Positions 1-11,606 are shown, numbered from the stretch's first letter. The stretch is DNA of 64,000 bases from Halomonas icarae (GCF_009901955.1 NZ_WUTS01000001.1:2289530-2353529); one strand, 5' to 3'. Made by a program: numbers and translations. The notes: generated from the letters alone by a model not told the origin.

Positions 1-141
1 CAGCACCTGGCCGGCATGAAGGACTCCAAGGTGATCGTGGCGATCAACAAGGACGAGGAGGCGCCGATCTTCCAGGTAGCCGACTATGGCCTGGTGGCGG
101 ATCTCTTCGACGCCCTGCCGGAGCTCGAGCAGAAGCTATAA
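1..141 (+). CDS. etfA: Electron transfer flavoprotein alpha subunit, C-terminal end (partial)
   Basis: Only the last 46 residues are in the window; the gene begins upstream. The visible end contains [24 protein letters not shown] and a terminal LPELEQKL, which match the FAD-binding C-terminal domain of ETF alpha. ETF alpha/beta is a soluble heterodimer that carries electrons from acyl-CoA and other flavin dehydrogenases to ETF-quinone oxidoreductase in the membrane. Its beta partner would be expected just upstream. The stop codon is followed by a hairpin, so the operon probably ends here. Confidence 0.9.
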   Translation, partial: QHLAGMKDSKVIVAINKDEEAPIFQVADYGLVADLFDALPELEQKL

Positions 142-170
142 TTGTCTGCTTTTTCAGGCTTGAAATCGGA

Positions 171-199
171 AGCCGGCTCCTTGTGGAGCCGGCTTTCTG
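171..199 (+). terminator. Hairpin terminator after etfA
   Basis: AGCCGGCTCC (171-180) pairs perfectly with GGAGCCGGCT (185-194) across a TTGT loop, and is followed by a short TTCTGC stretch. It lies 30 bp after the etfA stop and before sodA. The T-tract is weak, so the terminator call rests mainly on the GC-rich stem and the position. Confidence 0.65.
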
Positions 200-385
200 C
201 TATTGGGCAGGGCTCCTGCTGGACGGCTTCGTATCGTCTAGAGTAGGGTGAGTCGACGCACTGGAGCTGCTGCTCAAGAAAAATCTGGCCGGGGTGGTTG
301 AAGTTACCGACCGATGGCCGCACCTCTAGTCATTGCAGGACAAGAATTGCAGTGTCTGCAAAGCCACCAAAAGGAGATGATCAAC

Positions 386-997
386 ATGGCACATACCCTC
401 CCTGACCTTCCGTATGCCTACGATGCGCTCGAGCCGCATATCGATGCGCTGACCATGGAGATCCACCATTCCCGTCACCATCAGACCTACGTCAACAACC
501 TGAACGCTGCCCTCGAAGGCACCGGCCTGGAAGATGTGCCGGTCGACGAGCTGCTTGCCGATCTGGACAAGGTGCCAGCCGAGAAGCGTCAGGCGGTCAT
601 CAACAACGGTGGCGGTCACTCGAACCACTCCATGTTCTGGCAGATGATGTCACCCAATGGTGGCGGTCAGCCCAAGGGCAAGGTGGGCGAGGCCATCGAG
701 AGCGAGCTGGGTGGCTTCGAGGCGTTCAAGGATGCCTTTACCAAGGCCGCACTGGGTCGTTTCGGCAGCGGCTGGGCCTGGCTCAGCGTGACCCCCGAGA
801 AGAAGCTGGTGGTGGAAAACTCCCTCAACCAGGACAGCCCGATCTCCAACGGCAACACGCCGGTGCTGGGGCTGGACGTGTGGGAGCATGCCTACTACCT
901 GAAGTTCCAGAACAAGCGTCCGGACTATATCGCTGCGTTTTTCAACGTGGTGGATTGGGATGAAGTCGAGCGTCGCTACCAGGCTGCCACTGCCTGA
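386..997 (+). CDS. sodA: Superoxide dismutase, manganese type
   Basis: 203-residue cytoplasmic SOD, the usual length. It dismutates superoxide to H2O2 and O2. Metal ligands sit in [16 protein letters not shown] (first His), [11 protein letters not shown] (second His) and [19 protein letters not shown] (Asp and His). GGGHSNHS together with NQDSP (the second-sphere Gln carried by the C-terminal domain) fits Mn-SOD better than Fe-SOD, which usually has AAQxWNHTFYW and its Gln in the first domain; the metal preference is inferred. The start at 386 has AAGGAG at 371-376 at good spacing; an in-frame ATG at 377 abuts that RBS and is less likely. Its neighbour nrdHIEF also favours manganese. I see no Fur box in the upstream 200 bp. 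Confidence 0.93.
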   Translation: MAHTLPDLPYAYDALEPHIDALTMEIHHSRHHQTYVNNLNAALEGTGLEDVPVDELLADLDKVPAEKRQAVINNGGGHSNHSMFWQMMSPNGGGQPKGKVGEAIESELGGFEAFKDAFTKAALGRFGSGWAWLSVTPEKKLVVENSLNQDSPISNGNTPVLGLDVWEHAYYLKFQNKRPDYIAAFFNVVDWDEVERRYQAATA

Positions 998-1019
998 TCG
1001 ACCACTTCCCGGTCTGACA

Positions 1020-1055
1020 AACAGCGCCGCGGCCCCTGGGGCCGCGGCGCTGTTG
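1020..1055 (+). terminator. Strong hairpin terminator after sodA
   Basis: ACAGCGCCGCGGCCCC pairs almost perfectly with GGGGCCGCGGCGCTGT around a 2-base centre, 23 bp after the sodA stop, and is followed by TGTATGG. It is very GC-rich but has only a minimal T-tract. Confidence 0.7.
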
Positions 1056-1100
1056 TATGGGTACCCCCCGGGCAGAATCGCATTGCCTCTCTGCTGTACT

Positions 1101-1156
1101 GCTTGCACCTCGCCCCTCGCACCTCGCGCCTTGCCCCTCGCTCTTCGCTACTCGCC
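1101..1156. repeat. Degenerate heptanucleotide array, NCCTYGC family (locus 1)
   Basis: Eight consecutive 7-bp units lie between the sodA terminator and the nrdH control region: GCTTGCA, CCTCGCC, CCTCGCA, CCTCGCG, CCTTGCC, CCTCGCT, CTTCGCT, ACTCGCC. Positions 2-6 of the unit are most constant (CTYGC). The same motif recurs at 46231-46331. Non-coding by position; no spacer-repeat structure, so not CRISPR. Confidence 0.8.
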
Positions 1157-1237
1157 CCAAAGGCGCTATCTAGGCTGTCAAACTCTTGTGTTTGAAGGGT
1201 CTATATAACACAACATGTGGTATTTCAAGGGTGACAG

Positions 1238-1285
1238 TTTCTATATATGGTGTATCCTTGCCTCCGTAGTCACCATATATAGTTT
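1238..1285 (+). promoter_or_regulatory. Pair of NrdR boxes upstream of nrdHIEF
   Basis: Two 16-bp AT-rich semi-palindromes, 1238-1253 (core CTATATATGGTGT) and 1270-1285 (core CACCATATATAG), match the NrdR consensus acaCwAtATaTwgtgt with a few mismatches. They start 32 bp apart, the three-helical-turn spacing usual for NrdR pairs. The cores also form a perfect 12-bp inverted repeat (1241-1252 with 1271-1282). NrdR is the ATP/dATP-sensing repressor of ribonucleotide reductase genes. The boxes end about 20 bp before the nrdH start, consistent with repression over the promoter. Confidence 0.8.
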
Positions 1286-1306
1286 CTTTCCTCAGGGAGT
1301 ATCGCC

Positions 1307-1534
1307 ATGGAGATCAAGGTCTATACCCGTCCGGCCTGCCCGCAGTGCACGGCTACCTGTCGCACCCTGGAGCGCCAGGGGATCGATTACCGCCTGATCG
1401 ACCTGGATCGTGATCCAGAGGCTCGAGATCGCGTCATGGCGCTGGGGCACCGCCAGCTGCCGGTCGTGGTAGCCGGTGATGAGCACTGGTCCGGTTTTCG
1501 CCCAGACCGACTCGGCGGCCTGACGCCGGCATGA
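1307..1534 (+). CDS. nrdH: Glutaredoxin-like protein NrdH
   Basis: 75-residue thioredoxin-fold redox protein with the CPQC active site at residues 11-14 (TRPACPQC) and the cis-Pro segment RQLPVVV. NrdH has a glutaredoxin-like sequence but is reduced by thioredoxin reductase, and it feeds electrons to NrdE. It is the first gene of the nrdHIEF operon, with an AGGGA ribosome site at 1294-1298. Its stop overlaps the nrdI start (ATGA at 1531-1534), which suggests translational coupling. Confidence 0.93.
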   Translation: MEIKVYTRPACPQCTATCRTLERQGIDYRLIDLDRDPEARDRVMALGHRQLPVVVAGDEHWSGFRPDRLGGLTPA

Positions 1535-1943
1535 GCGAGGCGCCGTTGAGGAGTGTGCCGCCGGAACTGATCTATTTTTCGACACGCTCCGGCAACACCC
1601 ATCGCTTTATTCAGAAGCTGGAGCTGCCGGCCCGGCGTATTCCCCTTGAGCGTGGTGCTCGGGCTCTGTTGGCAACACGTCCCTTCGTGCTGGTGACGCC
1701 TACCTATGGCGGTGGTGGGGCGAAGGGGGCGGTGCCGGCGCCGGTGATCCGTTTTCTCAATGATTCCGACAATCGGGCGCTGCTGAAGGGCGTGATCGCC
1801 GCCGGCAATACCTGTTTTGGCGCCGCCTACGGCCTGGCAGGGCGCATCATCGCCAACAAGTGCGGTGTTCCCCTGCTCTATCGATTCGAGTTGCTGGGCA
1901 CGGACGATGACGTGACCCGGGTTCGCAAGGGAGTGAGAGAGTT

Positions 1944-1962
<19 letters not shown>
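1531..1962 (+). CDS. nrdI: Flavodoxin-like protein NrdI
   Basis: 143-residue flavodoxin-fold protein that activates NrdF. In known class Ib systems the FMN of NrdI supplies the superoxide-level oxidant that assembles the Mn(III)2-tyrosyl radical. The FMN phosphate loop is visible as [10 protein letters not shown] (residues about 17-26), with TPTYGGGG and NTCFGAAY contacting the ring as in the family. It overlaps nrdH by 4 bp (ATGA) and the nrdE start by 19 bp. Confidence 0.93.
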
Positions 1963-5097
<3,135 letters not shown>

Positions 5098-5193
5098 CGC
5101 GACTGCCTCGCTCTTCCTGGGGTGGAGGGGTGGGGCTATCTCCCGCGGTTGGCCGGATAACGGAGTGCTTCGGATCTCTATTCGAGACGCGAC

Positions 5194-5586
5194 TTACTCG
5201 GCGCTTAGCCAGTAGCGCAGCCGCTGCATGGGGCCTGGCTGTGAGCGGGCCTGGCGCCCCTCCAGCCTGGCAATTGTCTCCTGCAGTGGCGTTCGGATGG
5301 CCTGCAGGTGATGTAGACAGAGGCGTTTTCCGAGGGCGCCGGGGCATTGCGCCAACAGCAGTCCGGCATGATAGACCGCCGTGCCCAGTGACTCGGCCAT
5401 CTCGGGTACCCCCTGGGCATCTCGGCGGCAGCGCTCCAGTTCGCTGGTGAGCAGGGTGAGGGTACGGGCATCCAGCCAGCAGGGCGTATCATCACCCTGT
5501 GTCTGCGCATTCACTCGTTCCTGGAGCTCCCGAAAGGAGACCTCGAGGAAGATGCAGTGGTAGCGGAGCTGGGGAGAGGATGACAT
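5194..5586 (-). CDS. Unknown 130-residue protein at the end of the siderophore cluster
   Basis: I do not recognise this protein. It is 130 residues, soluble and probably all-helical (FRELQERVNAQ, LTLLTSELERC, LQETIARLEGR), with four scattered Cys and no signal peptide. It lies 153 bp downstream of fhuB in the same direction, facing nrdF. A Fur-box-like sequence just upstream (5604-5622) suggests it has its own iron-regulated promoter. The ribosome site is modest (AAGAG). It could be a cytoplasmic partner for iron-siderophore processing, but that rests on context only. Confidence 0.6.
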   Translation of the reverse strand: MSSSPQLRYHCIFLEVSFRELQERVNAQTQGDDTPCWLDARTLTLLTSELERCRRDAQGVPEMAESLGTAVYHAGLLLAQCPGALGKRLCLHHLQAIRTPLQETIARLEGRQARSQPGPMQRLRYWLSAE

Positions 5587-5603
5587 GATGGGTAACTCTT
5601 ATT

Positions 5604-5622
5604 TGATATTAATTATTATTCT
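5604..5622 (-). promoter_or_regulatory. Possible Fur box before the 130-residue gene
   Basis: On the minus strand the sequence reads AGAATAATAATTAATATCA, similar to the Fur consensus GATAATGATAATCATTATC in its AT pattern and ATAAT cores. It lies 18-36 bp upstream of the start. The match is partial and the region is simply AT-rich, so this is a candidate. Confidence 0.45.
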
Positions 5623-5739
5623 CTTTGGGTGTGAGGGACCTGTCAAGGTAGCGTCAGGCTGGATTATCTCTTGTGCGCGACTCTCGCAGGTTCCAGCAAA
5701 GCCAGCGTTTGCCATGGAGGTCGGTCTAGCGAGGCGGCG

Positions 5740-7752
5740 CTACAGCCGTCGCAGCCCCCACATGAAGTAGGCGCCGCCGAGCAGCGAGGCGACGAGCCCC
5801 GCGGGGATCTCCTCCGGGAACAGCAGCTGGCGGCCCAGGGCATCGGCCAGCACCATCAGCAGGGCGCCGGTGAGGGCGGCCCCGAGAAGGTGCGCCCGGG
5901 CCCGGGCGAAGCCCAGCAGGCGGGCCATGTGCGGGGCCAGCAGGCCGACGAAGGAGAGCGGTCCCACCACCAGGGTGGCCCCGGCGGTGAGCAGCGCCAC
6001 CATCAGCAGCAGCGCCAGTCGCGCGCGGGCCAGGGGCAGCCCCAGGGCCGCGGCGGTGGCGCCGCCCAGCGGCAGTATGTCGAGCCAGCGCGCCAGCGGC
6101 GCGGCGACCAGGACCAGCAGCAGGGCCGCGCCGGCCACCATCACTGCACTGATCGGGTCGACGTAGTAGGTGGAGCCGGAGAGCCAGGCGATCACCTGCT
6201 GGCCGCGGGGATCGCCGCCGGCCTGCACCACGCCCTTGACTGCCTCGAACAGGGCGGTGATCGCCACCCCGGTCAGCAGCAGCCGTTCCGGCTGGAAGCC
6301 GCTCTTTCGGTTGAGGCCCACCAGCACCGCCAGGCTGGCCAGCGCCCCCAGGGTGCCGGCGGCCACCAGGGTCAGGTTGCCGGGGGCGGGCAGCAGAAAG
6401 ATGGCGCCCATCAGGGCGATGGCGCTGCCGCCGCTGATGCCCAGCACCTCGGGGCTGGCCATGGGGTTGGCGGTGAGCCGCTGGATCAGGGTGCCGGCCA
6501 AGGCCAGCATCACCCCGCAGCCGGCGGCGGCCAGCGCCCGGGGCGCGCGCCACTGCAGCACGCCCCAGTCGGTCGGCGCGGCCCACTGCCAGCCGTCGGG
6601 CCCCTGGCCGGCGAGCACCGCGACCGCCCCCACGCCCACTAGGGCGATGGCGAGCCCGCCGGCCAGCCGCCCGGGCGCCGGATGGCGATGGCCGAGGGCC
6701 CGCGCCTCGCGGGGAGGCGTCGCGCCGCCGAGGCGCAGTCGCGGGATCAGCCACAGCAGCAGCGGCGCCCCCAGGGCCGCGGTGGTGGCGCCGGTGGGGA
6801 TCAGGGTCGGCAGGTGCCCCGAGACGCGCTGCAGCGCCAGGTCGGTGGCGGCCAGCAGCAGGGCGCCGAGCAGCGTCGACCAGGCGAGCCGCGCGCCCAG
6901 GCGTCGTGCGCCGGCCAGGCGCACGATATTGGGCGCGGCCAGGCCGATGAAGCCGACGATCCCCACCGCGCTCACCACGCAGCCGGTGAGAAAGACCGCG
7001 AGTCCGAGGCCGGCGAGACGCAGATGCTTGAGGGAGACGCCGAGGCTCCGGGCGCCTGCCTCGTCGAGGGCGAGGACCGCCAGGGGGCGCAGCAGCAGCC
7101 AGGCGAGCAGGGCGCCGACCGCCAGGCGCGGCGCCAGGAAGGCGACGTCCTGCCAGCCGTTCTGGTTAAGCGACCCCGCCCCCCAGATCAGCAGCCCCTT
7201 GAGCGCCTCCTGATGGAAGAGCAGCAGCACCATGGAGAGGGCCCCGAAGTAGAGGTTCACCACCAGTCCGCCGAGCACCACCACCACCGGCGCCAGGCCC
7301 CGCCGCCAGGCCAGGGCGAAGACCAGGCCCATGGCCAGGCCGCCGCCGGCCAGCGCCACCCACTCCCGCCCGAGCCCCAGCAGGCCCGGGGCCATCAGCG
7401 AGGCGGCCATCAGCGCCAGGTTGGCGCCGCTCGCCACGCCCAGGGTGGTGGGGGCGGCCAGCGGGTTGCGCAGCACCTGCTGCATCAGCACCCCGGCGAG
7501 CGCCAGGCCGCCGCCGGCGAGCAGCGCCATGGCGAGGCGCGGCCACCAGGCGTAGTGCAGCACCAGCGTCTCGGCCGTTTCAGCAGGCAGCGAGGCGCGG
7601 AGCAGCGCGGCGAACCCGGCGCCCAGGCCGGGGCCGGCGAGCAGGTGGTCGAGGGCGAGGGCCAGCACGCCGAGGGCCAGCGGCAGGCAGAGCCAGGCCG
7701 ACGTCAGCCGGGGGCGGCAGGGAGGGCGAGAGGCGAGGGCATCAGGCGGCAT
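5740..7752 (-). CDS. fhuB: Fe(3+)-hydroxamate ABC transporter, fused two-domain permease
   Basis: 670-residue inner-membrane permease made of two FecCD-type halves joined in one chain, as in E. coli FhuB; single-domain FecC/FecD proteins are about half as long. Each half has the family helices and the ATPase-contact segment (GFIGLAAPNIVRLAG in the first, FVGLLAPHMARLLG in the second). Each half also carries NPLAAP/NPMASPE-type motifs after its second helix. It moves the siderophore delivered by the binding protein, using FhuC. The start has GGAG upstream and overlaps the fhuD end by 11 bp. Specificity for hydroxamates is inferred from the fusion. Confidence 0.93.
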   Translation of the reverse strand: MPPDALASRPPCRPRLTSAWLCLPLALGVLALALDHLLAGPGLGAGFAALLRASLPAETAETLVLHYAWWPRLAMALLAGGGLALAGVLMQQVLRNPLAAPTTLGVASGANLALMAASLMAPGLLGLGREWVALAGGGLAMGLVFALAWRRGLAPVVVVLGGLVVNLYFGALSMVLLLFHQEALKGLLIWGAGSLNQNGWQDVAFLAPRLAVGALLAWLLLRPLAVLALDEAGARSLGVSLKHLRLAGLGLAVFLTGCVVSAVGIVGFIGLAAPNIVRLAGARRLGARLAWSTLLGALLLAATDLALQRVSGHLPTLIPTGATTAALGAPLLLWLIPRLRLGGATPPREARALGHRHPAPGRLAGGLAIALVGVGAVAVLAGQGPDGWQWAAPTDWGVLQWRAPRALAAAGCGVMLALAGTLIQRLTANPMASPEVLGISGGSAIALMGAIFLLPAPGNLTLVAAGTLGALASLAVLVGLNRKSGFQPERLLLTGVAITALFEAVKGVVQAGGDPRGQQVIAWLSGSTYYVDPISAVMVAGAALLLVLVAAPLARWLDILPLGGATAAALGLPLARARLALLLMVALLTAGATLVVGPLSFVGLLAPHMARLLGFARARAHLLGAALTGALLMVLADALGRQLLFPEEIPAGLVASLLGGAYFMWGLRRL

Positions 7753-8611
7753 CGTCGGGCTCCATGGCGTTCACCAGCTGCTCGGCGAAGCGCTCGGCCG
7801 AGGGCAGGGCGCCGAAGCTCCAGATCGGCGGCAGCACGATGGGCGACCCGCGGCTCGCCTCGACCAGGTGGCCCCAGAGGCCGCCGGCGTTCAGGCGCTC
7901 GCGGACCCCGGCGGGATAGGGCTTCACCACCACCAGGCGGGCGTCGAGGCCGGCCAACGCCTCGATGCCCACCAGCGAGAAGCCCCAGGCGTTGGTGGAG
8001 CCGGTCCAGGCGTTCTCCAGCCCCAGCCGATCGAGCACCGCCTGGTAGAGTCCGTTCTCGCCGAAGACCCGCACGTGGCGGCCATCCATAAACTGCACCA
8101 CCAGCAAGGGAAGCGCCTCGTCATCCAGCCGTCCTTGCAGGGCGTCGAGCCGGGCCTCGGTGTCGGCGATCAGTCGCGTCGCCGCCACGGGGCGCTCGAC
8201 CATCTCGCCGAGCGAGCGGGTTAGCTCGCGCATCTCCGACCAGGTGTCGCGTCCGGGACTGTAGAGCGGCAGCGACGTGACCGGGGCGATGTGCGCGAGA
8301 CGCGGCGCGAGGTTGGCGAACATCGGCGAGATCAGGATGCGCTTCGGCGCGAGGCTCGCCAGAAGTTCCAGGTTGGGCTGGCTGCGTAGCCCCAGGTCGA
8401 CGGTCGAGCTGGGCAGGGCCGGCTCGCCGACCCAGGCGTGGTAGGCCTCGACCTGGGCGACGGCGGCGGGGGGCGCGTCGAGCGCGACCAGCGTCTCGGC
8501 CAGGGTCCAGTCGAGGGTGGCGAGGCGCGGCGCATCGGCCGGGGTCGCGGCGGCGACCAGCGCGGCCATCAGGCCGGCGAGCCACGTCAGGGCGCGTCGA
8601 GGGCGGGGCAC
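7742..8611 (-). CDS. fhuD: Periplasmic iron-siderophore binding protein
   Basis: 289-residue class III periplasmic binding protein. A signal peptide follows the Arg-rich start (PRPRRALTWLAGLMAALVAA), then the helical-backbone fold with RLATLDWTLAETL, NLELLASLAPKRIL and NAWGFSLVGIEAL. The GTG start at 8611 has GGAG six bases upstream. A longer reading from TTG at 8662 would add a Pro-rich 17-residue leader with no RBS. It hands iron-hydroxamate from the receptor to FhuB. There is no lipobox Cys, so it is probably a free periplasmic protein, as E. coli FhuD is. Confidence 0.9.
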   Translation of the reverse strand: MPRPRRALTWLAGLMAALVAAATPADAPRLATLDWTLAETLVALDAPPAAVAQVEAYHAWVGEPALPSSTVDLGLRSQPNLELLASLAPKRILISPMFANLAPRLAHIAPVTSLPLYSPGRDTWSEMRELTRSLGEMVERPVAATRLIADTEARLDALQGRLDDEALPLLVVQFMDGRHVRVFGENGLYQAVLDRLGLENAWTGSTNAWGFSLVGIEALAGLDARLVVVKPYPAGVRERLNAGGLWGHLVEASRGSPIVLPPIWSFGALPSAERFAEQLVNAMEPDDAA

Positions 8612-8620
8612 GGGCGTCTC

Positions 8621-8662
8621 CAGGGGGGGCAAGGGCGGTTTCCAGGGCGGTTTCAAGGGCAA
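8621..8662. repeat. Short imperfect tandem repeat before fhuD
   Basis: On the minus strand TTGAAACCGCCC is followed directly by TGGAAACCGCCC and then a degenerate TTGCCCCCC, giving about 2.5 copies of a 12-bp unit in the fhuC-fhuD gap. It is too short to assign a role. Confidence 0.5.
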
Positions 8663-8674
8663 TGGAGAGCGGGG

Positions 8675-9442
8675 CTAGTGGGCGATGGCGACGCGGTGCT
8701 CGCCGGACGGGTGGGCCATGACGTGCATGGGGATGCCGTAGATGGCCTTCAGGGTCTCGCCGTTCATCATCTCCTCGGGCGTGCCCTGGGCCAGCAGGCG
8801 GCCGCCGTGCAGGGCCACCAGGCGGTCGCAGTAGCGCGAGGCCATGTTGATGTCGTGCAGCACGATGATCACGCCGAGGCCGAGCTCCCGACACAGCCGA
8901 CGGGTCACTGCCAGCACCTCCACCTGATGGGCGACGTCCAGCGCCGCCAGGGGCTCGTCGAGGAGCAGGAAGCGGCTGCCCTGGGCGAGCAGCATGGCCA
9001 GCCAGACCCGCTGGCGCTCGCCGCCGGAGAGGGTGTCCACCTGGCGCTCGGCGAAGGGCTCGGTATGGGTCAGGGCCAGGGCCCGGTCGATGGCCGCCTC
9101 GTCCTCGCGGCCGCGGCGGCCCAGCAGCCCGCGCCAGGGGTAGCGGCCGAAGCCCACGAGCTCGCGGACGGTGAGGTTGTCGGCGGCGGGCAGATGCTGG
9201 GGCAGGTAGGCGACCCGTCGCGCGAAGGCGCGATGTCCCCAGGCGGTCATCGGCTCGCCGTTCAGACGAAGCTCGCCGCGAGTGGCGGCCTGCTGGCGGG
9301 CCAACAGCTTGAGCAGGGTCGACTTGCCCGAGCCGTTGTGGCCGATCAGGCCGTGGATACGACCCTCCGCGAAGCTCAGGTCGATGGGATGCAGCAGGCA
9401 CTGGCCGTTGATCTCGAAGGAGGCGGCGCGCGTTTCGATCAT
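8675..9442 (-). CDS. fhuC: Iron-siderophore ABC transporter ATPase
   Basis: 255-residue ABC ATPase. Walker A is GHNGSGKST (after IHGLI), the Q-loop is in YLPQHLPAA, the signature is LSGGERQRV, Walker B is FLLLDEPLAALD, and the H-loop is VLHDINMA. It powers FhuB on the cytoplasmic face. The start at 9442 follows GAGGAGGAG at close to ideal spacing; the reading frame is open further upstream, but that part overlaps the receptor gene and has no family similarity. The gene order receptor-fhuC-fhuD-fhuB matches the E. coli fhuACDB operon. Confidence 0.93.
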   Translation of the reverse strand: MIETRAASFEINGQCLLHPIDLSFAEGRIHGLIGHNGSGKSTLLKLLARQQAATRGELRLNGEPMTAWGHRAFARRVAYLPQHLPAADNLTVRELVGFGRYPWRGLLGRRGREDEAAIDRALALTHTEPFAERQVDTLSGGERQRVWLAMLLAQGSRFLLLDEPLAALDVAHQVEVLAVTRRLCRELGLGVIIVLHDINMASRYCDRLVALHGGRLLAQGTPEEMMNGETLKAIYGIPMHVMAHPSGEHRVAIAH

Positions 9443-9500
9443 GGGAACATCTCCTCCTCGTTTGGACCGGTGATCGTGAATGAGAGTCGCGGTGGCCGGG

Positions 9501-11573
9501 TCAGAAGTTGTAGCTGACCGTCGCCTTGACGCTGCGCTCGGCGCCGAAGTAGCAGAAGTCGAGGTCGCTGCAGCCGGCGACATACTCCTCGTCGAGCAGG
9601 TTGCTGACGTGGACTTGCGCGGAGACGCCTTCGAGGCCCAGGTCGTAGCCCAGGGTGGCGTCGACCAGGGTGTAGTCGGGCACCTTCTCGGTGTTGGCCT
9701 CGTCGGCGTAGATGTCGCCGTAGTAGCGAACCCCGAGCCCCGCCTCCAGGCCGGCGAGCATGCCCTGGCGGAAGGCGTACTGCCCCCACACCGAGGCCTG
9801 GTGGCGCGGCACCCAGTTGTCAGTATTGCCCTCGTTGGCATCGCCGGTCTTTTCGAGGGTCACGTTGGTGTAGCTGTAGCCGGCCTGCAGGCGCAGGTTA
9901 TCGGTCAGCCGGCTATGCGCCTCCAGTTCGATGCCCTGGGATTCGATCTCCCCGGTGGCCCGGAAGAAGTTCTCGCTGGCGCGCTTGGTGGCCAGGTTCT
10001 CCTGGGTGATATGGAAGAGCGCCACGCTGTAGCGATCCTGCGAGTCGGCCGGCTGGTACTTCAGGCCCGTTTCCACCTGCTCGCCCTGGGAGGGTTCGAT
10101 CAGGTCGCCGTTCCGGTCGACGGCGGCATTGGGGCTGAAGGAGGTGGTGTAGCTGGCGTAGGGCGCCAGGCCGTTGTCGAACAGGTAGAGCACTCCAGCG
10201 CGACCGCTGAACTGGGTGTCGTCCAGTTCACTCTCGGAGCCGCTATCGCGGTCGGTGTTGCTGACATCGACCCAGTCATGGCGGCCGCCCAGGTTCAGTC
10301 GCCAGTTCCCCAACGCCAGCTGGTCCTGGAGATAGACGCCGGTCTGCTCCAGCTCGCGTTTCTGGCGCACGTCCGGGTAGAAGGCGGTGGGTTCGGCGCC
10401 GTACTCAGGGGCGAAGGCATCGATGGTTGGGAACATGGCCGAGCCCCAGACGACGTCATTGTCGCGTTGCTGGTAGTCGACGCCGGCCAGCAGGGTGTGT
10501 TCGGCGGTCCCGGTGGTGAGATGGGCCTCGAGCTGGTTGTCCACCGCCAGGGCCTCGAGCGACTCGTCGCCGCTGGAGAAGTAGCGGTTGAGCTCGGTGT
10601 CGCTGGCCCAGCCGAAGGCATAGACCTGCTCCAGCTCGACATCGGACTCGGTGTAGCGCAGCGTCTGGCGGCCAGTCAGGGCGTCGTTGAAGCGGTGCTC
10701 CAGCTCGTAGCCCACCATGGTCTGCTCGCGCTCGAACGAATCGTAGTCTTCTTCGCCCTCGAAGAAGGTATTGGCGATGCGACGGCCATTGCGATCTTCC
10801 ACCGTGCCCTCGAAGGGCAGCCCGGCGTGATAGCCGCCTTCCGGGTCCTTGTGCAGGTAGGCGTGCAGGGTGAGGCTGGTAGCGTCGGTGACGTCCCAGC
10901 TCAGCTGGGGAGCGAAGGCGTAGCGCTCCTCTTCCACCGGGCCGAACTGGGTGTCGGCGGCGCGGGCCAGGCCGGTCAGGCGGAAGGCGACGCGGCGCGC
11001 GTCATCCAGCGGGCCGGTGAGGTCGAAGGCGGCGCTGCGCTGGGCGTTGTTGCCCGCGCCCAGGCGCAGCTCGCCGCTCTCCTCGAATTCGGGGCGCTTG
11101 CTGGTCTGGGCCACCAGGCCGCCCGGGGAGGCGCGACCGTAGAGCACCGAGGCGGGGCCCTTGACCACCTCGATCCGTTCCAGGAACCAAGGATCGATGA
11201 CCAGCGAGCTGAAGGAGCCGCCGTCGCTCATCACCTTGAGGCCGTCGAGGAAGGTGTTGCTGACGCTGCCGTCGGTGAAGCCACGCAGCACCAGATAGTC
11301 GTAGCGGTTGGAGGCGCCGATCTGATTGGTATAGACGCCTGGCGTGTAGTCGGCGGCGCGCTGCACGGTCTCGGCGCCGCGGGCCTCCCACTCCTCGTTC
11401 TCGATCACCGAGATCGACTGCGGCGTCTCGTTGAACGGCGTCTCGGTTTTGGTGGCGGCCTGGGCGGTGACGGTCAGGGTGGAGAGCAGCTCGGCCTCTT
11501 CGGCGTGGGCCGTCAGGGCAATGCTTGCGGCGGTGAGCGACACCGCCAGCACCAAGGGACGTGGAGTCGGCAT
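9501..11573 (-). CDS. TonB-dependent ferric-siderophore receptor
   Basis: 690-residue outer-membrane receptor. A signal peptide (PTPRPLVLAVSLTAASIALTAHA) precedes a TonB-box-like LSTLTVTAQ. The plug domain contains ETPQSISVI, VLRGF and RIEVVKGPASVLYGR. A 22-strand barrel follows, ending in VSYNF with a terminal Phe. It imports an iron siderophore with energy from TonB. It sits first in the fhuACDB-like operon, and FhuA/FoxA/FpvA-type receptors share the SISVI plug style, so a hydroxamate ligand is likely but unproven. The start at 11573 has AGGAA upstream; an ATG 8 codons earlier lacks one. A Fur box lies 34 bp upstream. Confidence 0.93.
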   Translation of the reverse strand: MPTPRPLVLAVSLTAASIALTAHAEEAELLSTLTVTAQAATKTETPFNETPQSISVIENEEWEARGAETVQRAADYTPGVYTNQIGASNRYDYLVLRGFTDGSVSNTFLDGLKVMSDGGSFSSLVIDPWFLERIEVVKGPASVLYGRASPGGLVAQTSKRPEFEESGELRLGAGNNAQRSAAFDLTGPLDDARRVAFRLTGLARAADTQFGPVEEERYAFAPQLSWDVTDATSLTLHAYLHKDPEGGYHAGLPFEGTVEDRNGRRIANTFFEGEEDYDSFEREQTMVGYELEHRFNDALTGRQTLRYTESDVELEQVYAFGWASDTELNRYFSSGDESLEALAVDNQLEAHLTTGTAEHTLLAGVDYQQRDNDVVWGSAMFPTIDAFAPEYGAEPTAFYPDVRQKRELEQTGVYLQDQLALGNWRLNLGGRHDWVDVSNTDRDSGSESELDDTQFSGRAGVLYLFDNGLAPYASYTTSFSPNAAVDRNGDLIEPSQGEQVETGLKYQPADSQDRYSVALFHITQENLATKRASENFFRATGEIESQGIELEAHSRLTDNLRLQAGYSYTNVTLEKTGDANEGNTDNWVPRHQASVWGQYAFRQGMLAGLEAGLGVRYYGDIYADEANTEKVPDYTLVDATLGYDLGLEGVSAQVHVSNLLDEEYVAGCSDLDFCYFGAERSVKATVSYNF

Positions 11574-11606
11574 GAAGGATTCCTGTGATAAGACCAAGTG
11601 ACTTCA

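Noticed and set aside
1199-1214. Third NrdR box (GTCTATATAACACAAC)
   Set aside because: Only one half matches and it is not in phase with the clear pair at 1238-1285.
5671-8091. Long plus-strand frames rich in Gln, Gly and Arg
   Set aside because: Shadows of fhuB/fhuD on the minus strand; composition is typical of reversed GC-rich coding DNA.
9480-11588. 702-codon plus-strand frame
   Set aside because: Antisense of the siderophore receptor, with Gly/Ala/Val/Gln-rich composition and no domain; the receptor on the minus strand has signal peptide, plug and barrel features.
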